Counted from the first letter of the stretch, positions 54,125-62,993 are shown. The stretch is DNA of 64,000 nucleotides from Salegentibacter echinorum (GCF_900129445.1 NZ_FQVT01000004.1:327232-391231); one strand, 5' to 3'. Program-made: numbers and translations. Notes: generated by a model from the sequence alone, not told the origin.

Positions 54125-55096
54125 ATCTATCGCCGTTTCAATCGCGCTACCGTAGAGTTCGGTTAGACTAATGCCGGCAGCTTCGGCTTGCTGCGGTAAA
54201 ATACTGGTCTGGCTTAATCCGGGGGTGGTATTCATTTCTAAAAAATGTGGCTCCCCGTTGTGAAAAATGAATTCAGATCGTGTAAATCCGCGCATTTTAA
54301 GTTTAGTATAAATCTTTTTGGCTAGCCTTTGCACCTGTTTTGTTTTTTCTTCAGAAATATTCGCCGGCGTAATTTCCTGCGATTTTCCCAAATACTTTGC
54401 TTCATAATCAAAGAATTCGTTTTCAGAAATAAGTTCGGTTACGGGAAGGGCACGTACTTTCCCTTTCCAGGTAATAACGCCCACCGAAACTTCTGTTCCG
54501 TCTAAGAAAGACTCAATAATCACCTCATCATCTTCCTTTAATGCAGTTTTGGTGGCCGGGATCAATTCTTCTTCAGTTTTCACCTTAGTAATGCCAAAGC
54601 TACTGCCGGCCCGGTTGGCCTTTACAAAACAGGGTAAACCAACTTTGGCGATTATTTCTTCAGGATTAACTTTATCGTCTTTGTTGAGAAAATAATTTAT
54701 GGCCGATTTAATTCCGTAAGGCTTTAAAACACTAATAAGGTCTCGTTTGTTAAAGGTAAGTGCCGCCTGATAATAGCCACAGGTAGTTTGCGGAATACCA
54801 ATTAACTCCAGGTAAGCCTGTAAGAGTCCGTTTTCTCCCGGCGTTCCGTGGATGGTGTTAAACACACAATCGAAAGAAATAATTTTGCCGTCAATTTTTA
54901 CGGTAAAATCGTTTTTATTGATGGGATAAGGCGTATCATCATCGGCTACTACAAACCATTCTTTTTGTAAAATATGTACCCGGTAAGGTTCGTAAAGCTC
55001 GCGGTTAAGATGCTTATAAACCATATTTCCGCTATTAATAGAAATGCGGTATTCACTGGAATACCCACCCATCGCGATAGCAATCTTTTTTTTCAT
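54116..55096 (-). CDS. ddl: D-alanine--D-alanine ligase
   Basis: The 326-residue ATP-grasp enzyme makes the D-Ala-D-Ala dipeptide for peptidoglycan. It has MGGYSSEYRISINSG at the start, NTIHGTPGENG, PCFVKANRAGSSFGITKV and the metal-binding FLEMNTTPGLSQTS. The last residues (DAP) and stop come from the 49-bp repeat. It is divergent from the PASTA gene, with about 160 bp between starts. Confidence 0.95.
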   Translation of the reverse strand: MKKKIAIAMGGYSSEYRISINSGNMVYKHLNRELYEPYRVHILQKEWFVVADDDTPYPINKNDFTVKIDGKIISFDCVFNTIHGTPGENGLLQAYLELIGIPQTTCGYYQAALTFNKRDLISVLKPYGIKSAINYFLNKDDKVNPEEIIAKVGLPCFVKANRAGSSFGITKVKTEEELIPATKTALKEDDEVIIESFLDGTEVSVGVITWKGKVRALPVTELISENEFFDYEAKYLGKSQEITPANISEEKTKQVQRLAKKIYTKLKMRGFTRSEFIFHNGEPHFLEMNTTPGLSQTSILPQQAEAAGISLTELYGSAIETAIDAP

Positions 55097-55231
55097 TTTT
55101 TCGGTTCTCAGTTATCGGTTCTCAGTTTTCGGTCTTAGGCTGTTTTTTAAGTTTCTGACAACTCATAACCCAAAACTCACAACTGATATCACAAATCTAC
55201 AAACAATCTGCCACCAAAAGCAGGGGTTTTA

Positions 55232-55239
55232 TATCTTTG
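55232..55239 (+). promoter_or_regulatory. TATCTTTG -7 box for the PASTA-rluD operon
   Basis: TATCTTTG is a full match to TAnnTTTG, 18 bp before the ATG at 55258. Confidence 0.55.
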
Positions 55240-55257
55240 CTCCTTAGAAACAAAAGT

Positions 55258-55857
55258 ATGGGATTCTTTAAATTTATCTTCAGTAAAACATTTTTAATTC
55301 AATTAGTGATCGCTGCAGTGCTTATTGTGGTACTTACTTTTTTAGCACTGCGTTGGTTGGATTTTACGACCAACCAGGATCAACGAATAGAGGTGCCAGA
55401 TCTTGCCAGGATGTCCCTGGATGTTGTAGATGACCGTCTTGCTGAAAAAGATTTGCGATTTGAAATTATCGATTCTGCAAATTTTAACCCCGATTTTCCT
55501 AAATATTCGGTGATTGAACAGGCGCCGGAACCGGGACAACTGGTAAAAGAAAATCGTAAAATTTACCTTACGCTCAATCCATCGGGATATAGAAAAATTA
55601 TGATCCCAGATCTTATACGAAGAACTCGCAGACAGGCCGAACCTACGCTGAGGTCTTTAGGATTTGAAATTGGTGATGTAACCTATAAACCCGATATTGC
55701 TAAAGATGCAGTACTGGAACTAAGACATAAAGGTGAAATGCTGCAACCGGGGGATGAATTGATGAAAACCTCTAAAATAGACCTGGTATTGGGAGACGGC
55801 TCGGGAAGGTACCACGGCAATGAAACTAATAGTGCCGAAGATGAAATTGAACTTTAA
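55258..55857 (+). CDS. Membrane-anchored PASTA-domain protein
   Basis: The start at 55258 (MGFFKFIFSK) gives 199 residues; a TTG at 55237 lies within the promoter box. One membrane helix (about 13-36) is followed by PASTA domains outside the membrane: VPDLARMSLDVVDDRLAEKDL with SVIEQAPEPGQLVKENRKIYLTL, then IPDLIRRTRRQAEPTLRSLGF. PASTA domains bind peptidoglycan fragments. No kinase domain is present, so this is a stand-alone sensor or anchor. Its stop overlaps the rluD ATG by one base. Confidence 0.88.
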   Translation: MGFFKFIFSKTFLIQLVIAAVLIVVLTFLALRWLDFTTNQDQRIEVPDLARMSLDVVDDRLAEKDLRFEIIDSANFNPDFPKYSVIEQAPEPGQLVKENRKIYLTLNPSGYRKIMIPDLIRRTRRQAEPTLRSLGFEIGDVTYKPDIAKDAVLELRHKGEMLQPGDELMKTSKIDLVLGDGSGRYHGNETNSAEDEIEL

Positions 55858-56906
55858 TGAAGAAAGCCGAAGATCAAAACGAAGTAGAAGCGCAGGACGA
55901 GACCCTGTATGAACATCATAAATTTGAAGCCGGTCCCGGCCAAAAGCCCTTGCGGGTCGATAAATTTTTAATGAATTTTATTGAAAATGCCACTCGAAAT
56001 AAAATTCAGAAGGCAGCAAAAACGGGGAATATCTATGTTAATGACGAGCAGGTAAAACAGAATTACAAGGTAAAAGCTGGGGATGTGGTGCAGGTGATGT
56101 TTGAGCATCCGCCCTACGAGTTTTTACTTACGCCAGAGAATATTCCGTTGGATATTGTTTACGAAGATGATACGCTTTTGGTGGTTAACAAGCCCGCCGG
56201 CATGGTGGTGCATCCCGGTCACGGCAATTATAGTGGCACCCTTATTAATGCCCTGGTTTATCATTTTGATAATCTTCCTAATAATTCCAGCGATCGTCCC
56301 GGCCTGGTACATAGAATAGACAAAGATACCAGCGGACTTCTGGTAATTGCGAAAACCGAGGAAGCCATGGCACACCTTTCCAAACAGTTTTTCGATAAGA
56401 CCAGCGAGCGGGAGTATGTGGCCCTGGTTTGGGGAAATGTGGAGGAAGAAGAAGGAATTATAGAAGGAAATATTGGGCGACATCCTAAAAATAGACTACA
56501 AAATACCGTTTATGAAGGTGAGGAGGCCGAAAAAGGAAAACCAGCGGTTACCCATTATAAAGTACTGGAGCGTTTTGGCTATGTGACCCTGGTTTCTTGT
56601 AAGCTGGAAACCGGCCGAACTCACCAAATTAGGGTGCATCTAAAGCATATTGGCCATACACTGTTTAACGATGAACGCTACGGCGGAAACAAGATTTTAA
56701 AAGGAACTACCTTTACAAAATACAAACAGTTTGTAGAGAATTGTTTTAAAGTACTGCCAAGGCAGGCGTTACACGCCAAAACCCTGGGGTTTGAGCATCC
56801 TGAAACCGGCGAAAAAATGAGTTTTGATACCGAAATTCCTGAAGATATCGAGGCTTGTCTTGAAAAGTGGCGCAATTATGCGAAGAACCAAAAAGAGCTT
56901 TTGTAG
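55857..56906 (+). CDS. RluA-family pseudouridine synthase (RluD-like)
   Basis: The 349-residue enzyme isomerises uridines in 23S rRNA. An N-terminal S4 domain (about 30-95) precedes the catalytic domain with VVNKPAGMVVHPG and HRIDKDTSG (catalytic Asp155), then KLETGRTHQIRVHL and the final RQALHAKTLGFEHP. S4 plus this order fits RluD (helix 69) best. It is coupled to the PASTA gene by a TAATG overlap. It is the end of the operon. Confidence 0.92.
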   Translation: MKKAEDQNEVEAQDETLYEHHKFEAGPGQKPLRVDKFLMNFIENATRNKIQKAAKTGNIYVNDEQVKQNYKVKAGDVVQVMFEHPPYEFLLTPENIPLDIVYEDDTLLVVNKPAGMVVHPGHGNYSGTLINALVYHFDNLPNNSSDRPGLVHRIDKDTSGLLVIAKTEEAMAHLSKQFFDKTSEREYVALVWGNVEEEEGIIEGNIGRHPKNRLQNTVYEGEEAEKGKPAVTHYKVLERFGYVTLVSCKLETGRTHQIRVHLKHIGHTLFNDERYGGNKILKGTTFTKYKQFVENCFKVLPRQALHAKTLGFEHPETGEKMSFDTEIPEDIEACLEKWRNYAKNQKELL

Positions 56907-57261
56907 CACAATTCTTCGATTAAAGAGACAATCCCGATAGCTCCAGATAATTATCGGGACGGGAGGCTGCGAGAAAAATGAGAAAAGACTAAATTTTTAC
57001 GAACTGAGAATTTTTTTCAGAAATAGTCTTTGTTAGTTTGTCATTGCGAGAGACGCAGGAGCGCGGCAATCTTCTGGTTATTGTTTGTTGTTTGATGTTC
57101 TGCTCACTGCGATCGCGATCGCCTACTGGATACTGCGACTGCAAACTGGGTTTCGATTCTCAGTTTTTAGTTGTTGAGCTGACCCGGAAGCTTGCTGTAA
57201 AAGAAACTTCGCTATTTGATCTTGTTTTTACTGGAAATCTCCAAAAAGCTTGTGTAGCCAA
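56907..57261. repeat. Composite dispersed repeat, inverse orientation
   Basis: The gene-free stretch holds a CCCGATA..TATCGGG hairpin (about 56932-56960) and an inverse copy of the composite repeat (57040-57150): GTCATTGCGAGAGACGCAGG, GCGCGGCAATC, TTGTTTGTTGTTTGATGTTC, and CGCCTACTGGATACTGCGAC. The parts match 45446 and 63780 in reverse order. Confidence 0.65.
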
Positions 57262-57510
57262 CTAATTCAACGAGCAATTTACCTGTGTCATCATCTTCCA
57301 GCTACAGCTAAATTTCGGGGTCTTTTTATTTGAGATTGGAGTTTTCTTAAACCTAATCTTTATAAATTTCACGTCAATAGACTGAAATTCGAAACTTATG
57401 GGGCTAAGCAGGTTGCCATCATAATCCAGTATAAATTTCCCCGAATCTCTCCATAAAAAGTTTCCTGAAAGAACTTTAACCCTCGGCCGATTGCTATAAG
57501 ATTCCTGCAT
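57262..57510 (-). CDS. Possible small protein of unknown function
   Basis: An 82-codon frame starts MQESYSNRPRVKVLSGNFLW and continues SGKFILDYDGNLLSP. The upstream region has TTTG and TATAATTC at promoter-like spacing. I do not recognise it; the basic, strand-like composition could be a genuine small domain. The lower half (after about residue 55) is Lys-rich and less protein-like. It could equally be a remnant. Confidence 0.3.
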   Translation of the reverse strand: MQESYSNRPRVKVLSGNFLWRDSGKFILDYDGNLLSPISFEFQSIDVKFIKIRFKKTPISNKKTPKFSCSWKMMTQVNCSLN

Positions 57511-57643
57511 AATTTTGAATTATAGAAATATAAGTTACAAAAAACCTGATTAAGATAGGGTTAAATGCTAATAAATTAGGAACCTTTGTTTAGTATTGCC
57601 CTGATTAAATTTACTCAAAAAGTATCTCTTTATTTTTGCATCA

Positions 57644-58013
57644 TCAAAAAATACAGGATTTTTTACTATTTCTCTTCTCTCTTCTCTCTTCTCTCTTCTC
57701 TCTTGTCTCTTGTTTCTTGTCTCTTGTCTCTTGTCTCTTGTCTCTTGTCTCTTGTCTCTTGTCTCTTGTCTCTTGTCTCTTGTCTTTTCTCTTATCCCGT
57801 AATTTTTCGTGTTTGGTTTTTATCCCCTGCACCCTGGTGCGCCATTTTCGCCAGTTACGCGGGTGCATTTGTTCTTTCATAATTAATCACATCTTTCTTC
57901 GTAAGGCCAAACTGATATTCAATAGCTTCAAAAGGCGTTCGGTCTTCCCAGGCCATAGCAATCACGCGATCCTGCTGGCGCTCGTCTAAGTTAAACTGTT
58001 CGGTAATTTTCAT
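57644..58013 (-). pseudogene. TIGR03643/DUF2805-family protein, frameshifted and fused to a repeat
   Basis: The ATG at 58013 opens MKITEQFNLDERQQDRVIA and continues MAWEDRTPFEAIEYQFGLTKKDVI, the start of the TIGR03643 family, then stops at 57855 after 52 codons. A second frame, overlapping from 57880, carries the missing rest: MKEQMHPRNWRKW, RTRVQGIKTKHEKLR. One net change of +1 or -2 near ATTAATTATG separates them. The second frame then runs into the heptanucleotide array, which adds RQETRDK repeats before a stop at 57644. The family has no established function. Confidence 0.75.
57671..57782. repeat. Heptanucleotide tandem array, 16 units of TCTCTTG/TCTCTTC
   Basis: Sixteen head-to-tail 7-bp units span exactly 112 bp: four TCTCTTC followed by twelve TCTCTTG (one with TTTCTTG). 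On the minus strand none of the three frames has a stop, and each gives a 7-residue protein repeat. The array lies in the extended C-terminal frame of the TIGR03643 gene. Two units recur near 18400. Confidence 0.95.
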
Positions 58014-58315
58014 TTTTATTTTAAAACTAAGAAAAACACAGCCTTCAAGACCCTGAACGGAAGTGAAGGTTTTTGTAAAAAAATGCGGGTAATTTTTTTA
58101 GAATAAGATTAAGCTGAGGTGTTATTATTTGGGCGTTCCCCTATCGGGTCGGGCTTTTTGTTACAATCTTTTTGCTCGATAATCGAGCATTTAATTCCTT
58201 AAATTTGCATGGTTATTTTGGAAGATTCTACTCCGCGCTGGTATTGACGTAGCTCGCAAAAAGGATTTCCACTGCAATCTCTAACGCAGACAAAGTTGAT
58301 TGCTATATGGCTTAT
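58014..58315. other. Gene-free stretch downstream of the defence-like operon
   Basis: It holds GGGCGTTCCCCTATCGGGTCGGGC (a repeat I associate with intergenic DNA of Bacteroidota, near 58131) and the third CTCGATAATCGAG palindrome at 58175-58187. No clear terminator follows the HNH gene stop. Confidence 0.5.
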
Positions 58316-59296
58316 TTATAAAAGGAAAACTTCTTTATTGTGCCATTTTAAAGCTTCCTGAGAAGGATACCATTCGTACTTTTTAGGTAATTGAATCTGT
58401 TTATCTTCAAAATTAAATAATGGAAAACTTGATTCTTTTTCTTCTATCGTAGGGGAAATTCTAACTATAAAATTTTGCGTGATAGTTATCAGGCCTCGGT
58501 CAAAGGCACGATGAAGTGTTGGAGACAAAGAAATGCCGTTTGAAACTGTGTCATCATTAGATATACTGAAAGGATGTATATGACAGGCATCAACCATTTG
58601 AATATTATGGGCGGAATTGATTTTTAAACCTGAAATACAGCAAGTGTAATCGTATATTTTTGGAATTGTTCTCTTAAACAAACCTCCACGCACAAATATT
58701 TCTTCTTCAAATTCGTTCTCTTCCAAAGATTGTCTTAGCTGCTTAATATTATTCTGATAAAACTCACGTGGTTCATTTAGAATTTCACTTTCAATTTTGG
58801 CTTCTTCATAATAACTATCTGGTCTTAAATAAGTAACCTTGAAATCGGGGAAATAAGATTCGATTAAAATCTGCTCAAACCATAACTGATTTTCAGATTT
58901 TTGAAGTAACAGAAACAATTCTTTATCAATTTCGGCAAAAGCAATAGATTCATTTAAATTATTAAAACTCTTTATACTTTTAGATCGAGTAGTTTCAATT
59001 TGTTTTCCTGGTTTTGGAGACAAGTGCCAGAAAGGTTCAGATCTTAGATGAAAAAATGGTAAAGAGAAATTTCGTGAATGACCAGTGTGTACAAGATCTT
59101 CCCAATTTTGCTTAAAAGCCAGAATAATTTCAGAGGTAATAAAGATTCGATTTGATTTAATCACTCCTTTAGCAATTAGCTGAATTATGGAGAGAAGAAG
59201 GATTGGTTTATGAGGTGCTCTACCTAGATTTTTGCTAAAACCACGATTGAGTTTTTGAAAATAATTCGAATATTTATAAATAATTTCTTCCGACAT
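58316..59296 (-). CDS. HNH endonuclease with sulfur-binding-like DNA-recognition domain
   Basis: The 326-residue protein has two parts. The N-terminal domain (about 1-150) carries GRAPHKPILLL (25-35) and LPFFHLRSEPFWHL (79-92), patterns I associate with the phosphorothioate-DNA-reading (SBD) domains of ScoMcrA-like type IV restriction enzymes. The C-terminal domain is an HNH nuclease: CCISGL, DACHIHPF (His239, His241), SNGISLSP (Asn253) and LHRAFDRG (His262). The likely role is cutting DNA with a recognised modification. It is the last gene of a three-gene unit, 1 nt after the helicase stop. No dnd modification genes are in the window. Confidence 0.82.
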   Translation of the reverse strand: MSEEIIYKYSNYFQKLNRGFSKNLGRAPHKPILLLSIIQLIAKGVIKSNRIFITSEIILAFKQNWEDLVHTGHSRNFSLPFFHLRSEPFWHLSPKPGKQIETTRSKSIKSFNNLNESIAFAEIDKELFLLLQKSENQLWFEQILIESYFPDFKVTYLRPDSYYEEAKIESEILNEPREFYQNNIKQLRQSLEENEFEEEIFVRGGLFKRTIPKIYDYTCCISGLKINSAHNIQMVDACHIHPFSISNDDTVSNGISLSPTLHRAFDRGLITITQNFIVRISPTIEEKESSFPLFNFEDKQIQLPKKYEWYPSQEALKWHNKEVFLL

Positions 59297-59297
59297 A

Positions 59298-62200
59298 TTA
59301 ACCTACTGCCAACTTTTGACTTTCCTTTAAAATATAAGAAGGCATTGCTTCACGTAGTTGCCATTCTATATTCATTGGTTTTCCTCCTTGGGATTTGATA
59401 AAATCTGCTTCTCCTAAAAATGTGTAATTCATAGTGAAACCATATTCATCTACATTTTGTTCTCTAACAAAAAGAAGGATTTTTTTACCTTTTTCTTTAT
59501 GTTTAATATAGGATTCACCTTTTGGTGAGTTAGGAGAAGTGCTATTTTGAGATTGCCAGTGAAAGAGTTTTTCATTTAATGCGTAATCATCATACATTGT
59601 AGTGGGTGAGTACTCTTTTTCTGTTTTCTTCAAGGTTATAAATAAGGCTTCAACTTTTAGATCTTTATTTTGCGCAACACCCTCGCGATTGGACGATTTT
59701 ATTTCAAATGTGCTTAAGCCTAAGGAGGTTAAAATCTCTTCTCGATTATATTTACTATGTAGTTTTAGAGGGAATGAAGAATTTAAATTAATATCTTTTT
59801 CTAAAAACTCTATTTTCTCTATTAGATGTTCGAGATATTCATTCATTTCTTCAATCATAATTGTGTTGGCTTTTAAGATTTCTATACTTGAAGTAATATC
59901 TGGAAGACGTAGTTTACGACCGCTTTCTTGCCAAACATCATAATGGAACATTAAAAGCATAGTTTGCTGTTTTTTAGAAAGTAATTTTAAGTTTATATTA
60001 TTATTAATTAAACGCTGTATAAATTTTAAGTAACTTAACGAGTTACAGTTTATTAACTTTCTTTGCATACAGGTTGTGAATTCTTTTTCTTGAGGTTCCT
60101 TAAAATTTGGAATCAAGCCAGCATCGGCACATAATCTCTTCCAACTTCCTTTTTTATAGATTTGTCTAATATCTAAATGGTGAAATTCGAGAAAATTACT
60201 TAAAGTAAGCTGTAATGTAGATTGATGTTTAAAGTTTCTTAGTTTTTGGACAAGTTGTGGTCTTCTAAACTCAGTTGCTTCTCTAATGTTCTTTAAAATA
60301 ATTTCTTTTGCCTTTCTTTCTAAAACTATAGAACAACCAAGCGGTAAGTGAGGGAAGTCATCTTCAATTTCCTTGATAATTGCGGTATGAGTTTTGCCTA
60401 CCAGGGCTCGAAATTTATGTTCAAAATCATATTCAGGTCTTGCATTTGCAACAAAATCAAGAACCGTTAAGCATTCTTTATTCCTGGAAAGACGAAGACC
60501 CCGGCCCAACTGTTGTAAAAAAATGGTTAAACTTTCCGTAGGTCTTAGAAATAGTACTGTATCAATTTCTGGAATATCTATTCCTTCATTAAAAATATCA
60601 ACTACAAATAGATAGTTTATTTCTTTCTTAAGAATTTTATTTCGAAGTTTCTCTCGATTCTTGCTATTCCCACTAACTAAGTAATCGGCTTTTAAATTAG
60701 CGAGTGTAAATTTTTCGGCCATAAATTTTGCGTGCTCTTGGCTCACACAAAAACCTAAAGCTTGAACATCATTAATATCGGTTAAGTACTCTTCACAGTT
60801 TTTAATTATAGAAGCAACTCTATGCTCATCTTCTGTATATAATTTTGTTAATTCTCTGATTTCATATTTACCATTCCATTTTACTTCACTTAAGTCGACC
60901 GTATCGGAAACAGCAAAATATTGAAATGGAGAAAGAAGTTTCCTGTTTAACGCTTCAGGTAACCTAATTTCTGCAGCAATTTTATTTTGAAAATCTTCAG
61001 TAATATCTCCACCATCCATTCTTTCTGGTGTAGCGGTTAATCCCAATAAGATTTTAGGTTTAAATCGTTCAAGAATTGGCCGATAGCTATTGGCTTTTAT
61101 ATGATGAACTTCATCTACAATTATATAATCAAAGAAATCTTCAGCTAAATTGAGATGTTTTAAACGATTATTTAGGGTTTGTACCGAAGCGAAAATTTGA
61201 CTGTATTTTTCAGGCTCATTGCCATCAACCCATAACTCGCCAAAATTAGCATCTTTTAGTACATGTTGAAACGTTTCCTGTGCTTGGATTAAAATCTCTT
61301 TTCGATGGGCTACAAATAGAAAGTTTGAATTAGGATTTATATAATTGAAGCGTTTAAAATCAAACGCAGAAATGACTGTCTTTCCCGTTCCAGTTGCTGC
61401 TACTAACAGATTATAATTTCGATTGTGTATTTTCCTTTCCGCTTCTAACTTTGAAAGAATCTCTTTCTGGTATGGGTAGGGTTTAAGATCAAAGAAAGTA
61501 CTAATTTTATTCTTCGAGTATACATTTTCTTTATTAAGTGCTTTACTTAATTTAGGTCTATCGGCTTGATATCTATAATATTCAAACTCTGAATCCTTCC
61601 AATATGTTTCAAATGTTTTATAAAATTTGTCAATTATATGACCAACTTCTTGCGTTGTAACTTTTAAATTCCATTCTAAACCATTAGTCAAGGCCGAACG
61701 GGAAAGATTGGAAGATCCAATATAGCCGGTATGATATCCTGAATTTCTTAGAAATAGATAAGCTTTGGCGTGTAATCTTTCGTGTTCTGTATTATAAGAA
61801 ACCTTGATTTCTGTATTGGGTAGTGATGAAAGATACTCTATTGCTTTCACATCTGTAGCACCCATATAGGAGGTGGTGATTATCTTTAATTTTTTGCCAG
61901 AATTTGTGAATTCTTCGAGCTCTTTTTTAAATATTCGAATTCCAGAGAATTTAATGAAAGATACTAACCAGCAAATTTCATCTGCAGAAAGAATTTCTTT
62001 TTTAATTTCACTCTCTAAGGATATTCCAGCATTATTACCGGTGAAAAGTTCACTTTGACTTAATCTAGTGTAAGGAGTAATCTCTTTTAACCTAGCATTT
62101 AAGTTTGAATAAGGAAATTCCAATTTCGAAAATACGGCTTGTAAAATCCTTCCTTCACTTTCTATTAGATTTTCAGAAAGTTCAACGTTTTTAAGTTCTT

Positions 62201-62441
62201 CGACTAGAAGCTTTATAATCTTATTAGATAATTCAATTTGCTTGAAGGGGCGGTCCTTATCTTTAATTTCATTAAGTGCAAACTTTATAGTTTCTGCTAA
62301 GTAATTACTTAAATATTGTGAAGCTTCTTCCTTATCTAAAGAAATTTCACTCACATGAAATTTTTGTAAATCTAAATCTTCAAGTTTGTTACTAACCAAC
62401 TTAGTTATGAGTTGCTCGTACAGTCCTGTTTCAAAACTCAT
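59298..62441 (-). CDS. PLD-nuclease / SF2-helicase / DUF3427 fusion protein
   Basis: The 1047-residue protein joins several modules. Residues 1-125 are helical and unassigned. A phospholipase-D-type nuclease domain (about 130-280) has HAKAYLF (His224, Lys226) and GSSNLS (242-247). The SF2 helicase has GTGKT (351-355), DEVH (443-446), TATP (469-472) and QQLGRGLR (643-650). DUF3427 follows to the end, with REEILTSLG, SPTTMYDDYA and LFHWQSQNSTSP. Such fusions are found in defence regions, where they would unwind and cut DNA. It overlaps the NUDIX gene by 4 nt. Confidence 0.88.
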   Translation of the reverse strand: MSFETGLYEQLITKLVSNKLEDLDLQKFHVSEISLDKEEASQYLSNYLAETIKFALNEIKDKDRPFKQIELSNKIIKLLVEELKNVELSENLIESEGRILQAVFSKLEFPYSNLNARLKEITPYTRLSQSELFTGNNAGISLESEIKKEILSADEICWLVSFIKFSGIRIFKKELEEFTNSGKKLKIITTSYMGATDVKAIEYLSSLPNTEIKVSYNTEHERLHAKAYLFLRNSGYHTGYIGSSNLSRSALTNGLEWNLKVTTQEVGHIIDKFYKTFETYWKDSEFEYYRYQADRPKLSKALNKENVYSKNKISTFFDLKPYPYQKEILSKLEAERKIHNRNYNLLVAATGTGKTVISAFDFKRFNYINPNSNFLFVAHRKEILIQAQETFQHVLKDANFGELWVDGNEPEKYSQIFASVQTLNNRLKHLNLAEDFFDYIIVDEVHHIKANSYRPILERFKPKILLGLTATPERMDGGDITEDFQNKIAAEIRLPEALNRKLLSPFQYFAVSDTVDLSEVKWNGKYEIRELTKLYTEDEHRVASIIKNCEEYLTDINDVQALGFCVSQEHAKFMAEKFTLANLKADYLVSGNSKNREKLRNKILKKEINYLFVVDIFNEGIDIPEIDTVLFLRPTESLTIFLQQLGRGLRLSRNKECLTVLDFVANARPEYDFEHKFRALVGKTHTAIIKEIEDDFPHLPLGCSIVLERKAKEIILKNIREATEFRRPQLVQKLRNFKHQSTLQLTLSNFLEFHHLDIRQIYKKGSWKRLCADAGLIPNFKEPQEKEFTTCMQRKLINCNSLSYLKFIQRLINNNINLKLLSKKQQTMLLMFHYDVWQESGRKLRLPDITSSIEILKANTIMIEEMNEYLEHLIEKIEFLEKDINLNSSFPLKLHSKYNREEILTSLGLSTFEIKSSNREGVAQNKDLKVEALFITLKKTEKEYSPTTMYDDYALNEKLFHWQSQNSTSPNSPKGESYIKHKEKGKKILLFVREQNVDEYGFTMNYTFLGEADFIKSQGGKPMNIEWQLREAMPSYILKESQKLAVG

Positions 62442-62824
62442 TTATAATTTTCAATATAATGTTTAACAATAGGTATGTCGGCTTTGGCCCAATCTAAACA
62501 TTCTATTTTCTCAAGAGGCAACCAAATAGCTTGTGCATGCTCCAGAAGTGTAATTTCAAAAGTTTTTAAGATACAACGAAAGGGTATTAGTTTAATCTTT
62601 TTAGAATTCGAATAGGAGTGTTCATTGGAAGGTAATTGTTCTAAAATTTTGACTTCAACTCCTAATTCCTCCTTAATTTCTCTTTTTAAACATTCCTCTG
62701 CGGTCTCATCCTTCATTTTTCCACCAGGGAATTCCCATTTATTAGGTAAATCCATTTTACTGCTTCTTTGCGTACACAAAACCTTCCCATTGTTTTCAAT
62801 TATGGCACAAGTAACCTTTAACAT
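62438..62824 (-). CDS. MutT-like NUDIX hydrolase of the defence-like operon
   Basis: The 128-residue protein is a compact NUDIX hydrolase of the MutT/(d)CTP-pyrophosphohydrolase type. The NUDIX box is intact: GGKMKDETAEECLKREIKEELG in split form (GX5EX7REIxEELG). TQRSSKMDLPNKWEFPGGK before it is typical of the small 8-oxo-dGTP/dCTP pyrophosphohydrolases. It is the first gene of the operon, ATGA-overlapping with the helicase. It may clean or hydrolyse a nucleotide needed for or made by the system, which is an inference. Confidence 0.85.
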   Translation of the reverse strand: MLKVTCAIIENNGKVLCTQRSSKMDLPNKWEFPGGKMKDETAEECLKREIKEELGVEVKILEQLPSNEHSYSNSKKIKLIPFRCILKTFEITLLEHAQAIWLPLEKIECLDWAKADIPIVKHYIENYK

Positions 62825-62993
62825 CGAAAATAGCTTATAAAAATTAAGTTTTTTATTTAAGAAAATAAATAGATTTTAAATCTACCACATATTCCACAAA
62901 CCAAAAAAAGGTTTTCCGTAATTATGATAACCCACCGCTATCTCTCCATAAAAACTACTAACTGGAGTTTTTCTTTTTCTCTTAACTTTCCGG

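Noticed and set aside
57671..57782. CRISPR array
   Set aside because: The units are contiguous 7-bp repeats with no spacers, and no cas gene lies nearby.
57586..57989. Two plus-strand frames over the heptanucleotide array giving Leu/Ser/Cys-rich repeats
   Set aside because: They are produced by a stop-free 7-bp array and lie opposite the TIGR03643 gene.
58316..62824. Type I or type III restriction-modification system
   Set aside because: No methyltransferase or specificity subunit is present; the helicase is fused to PLD and DUF3427 domains instead.
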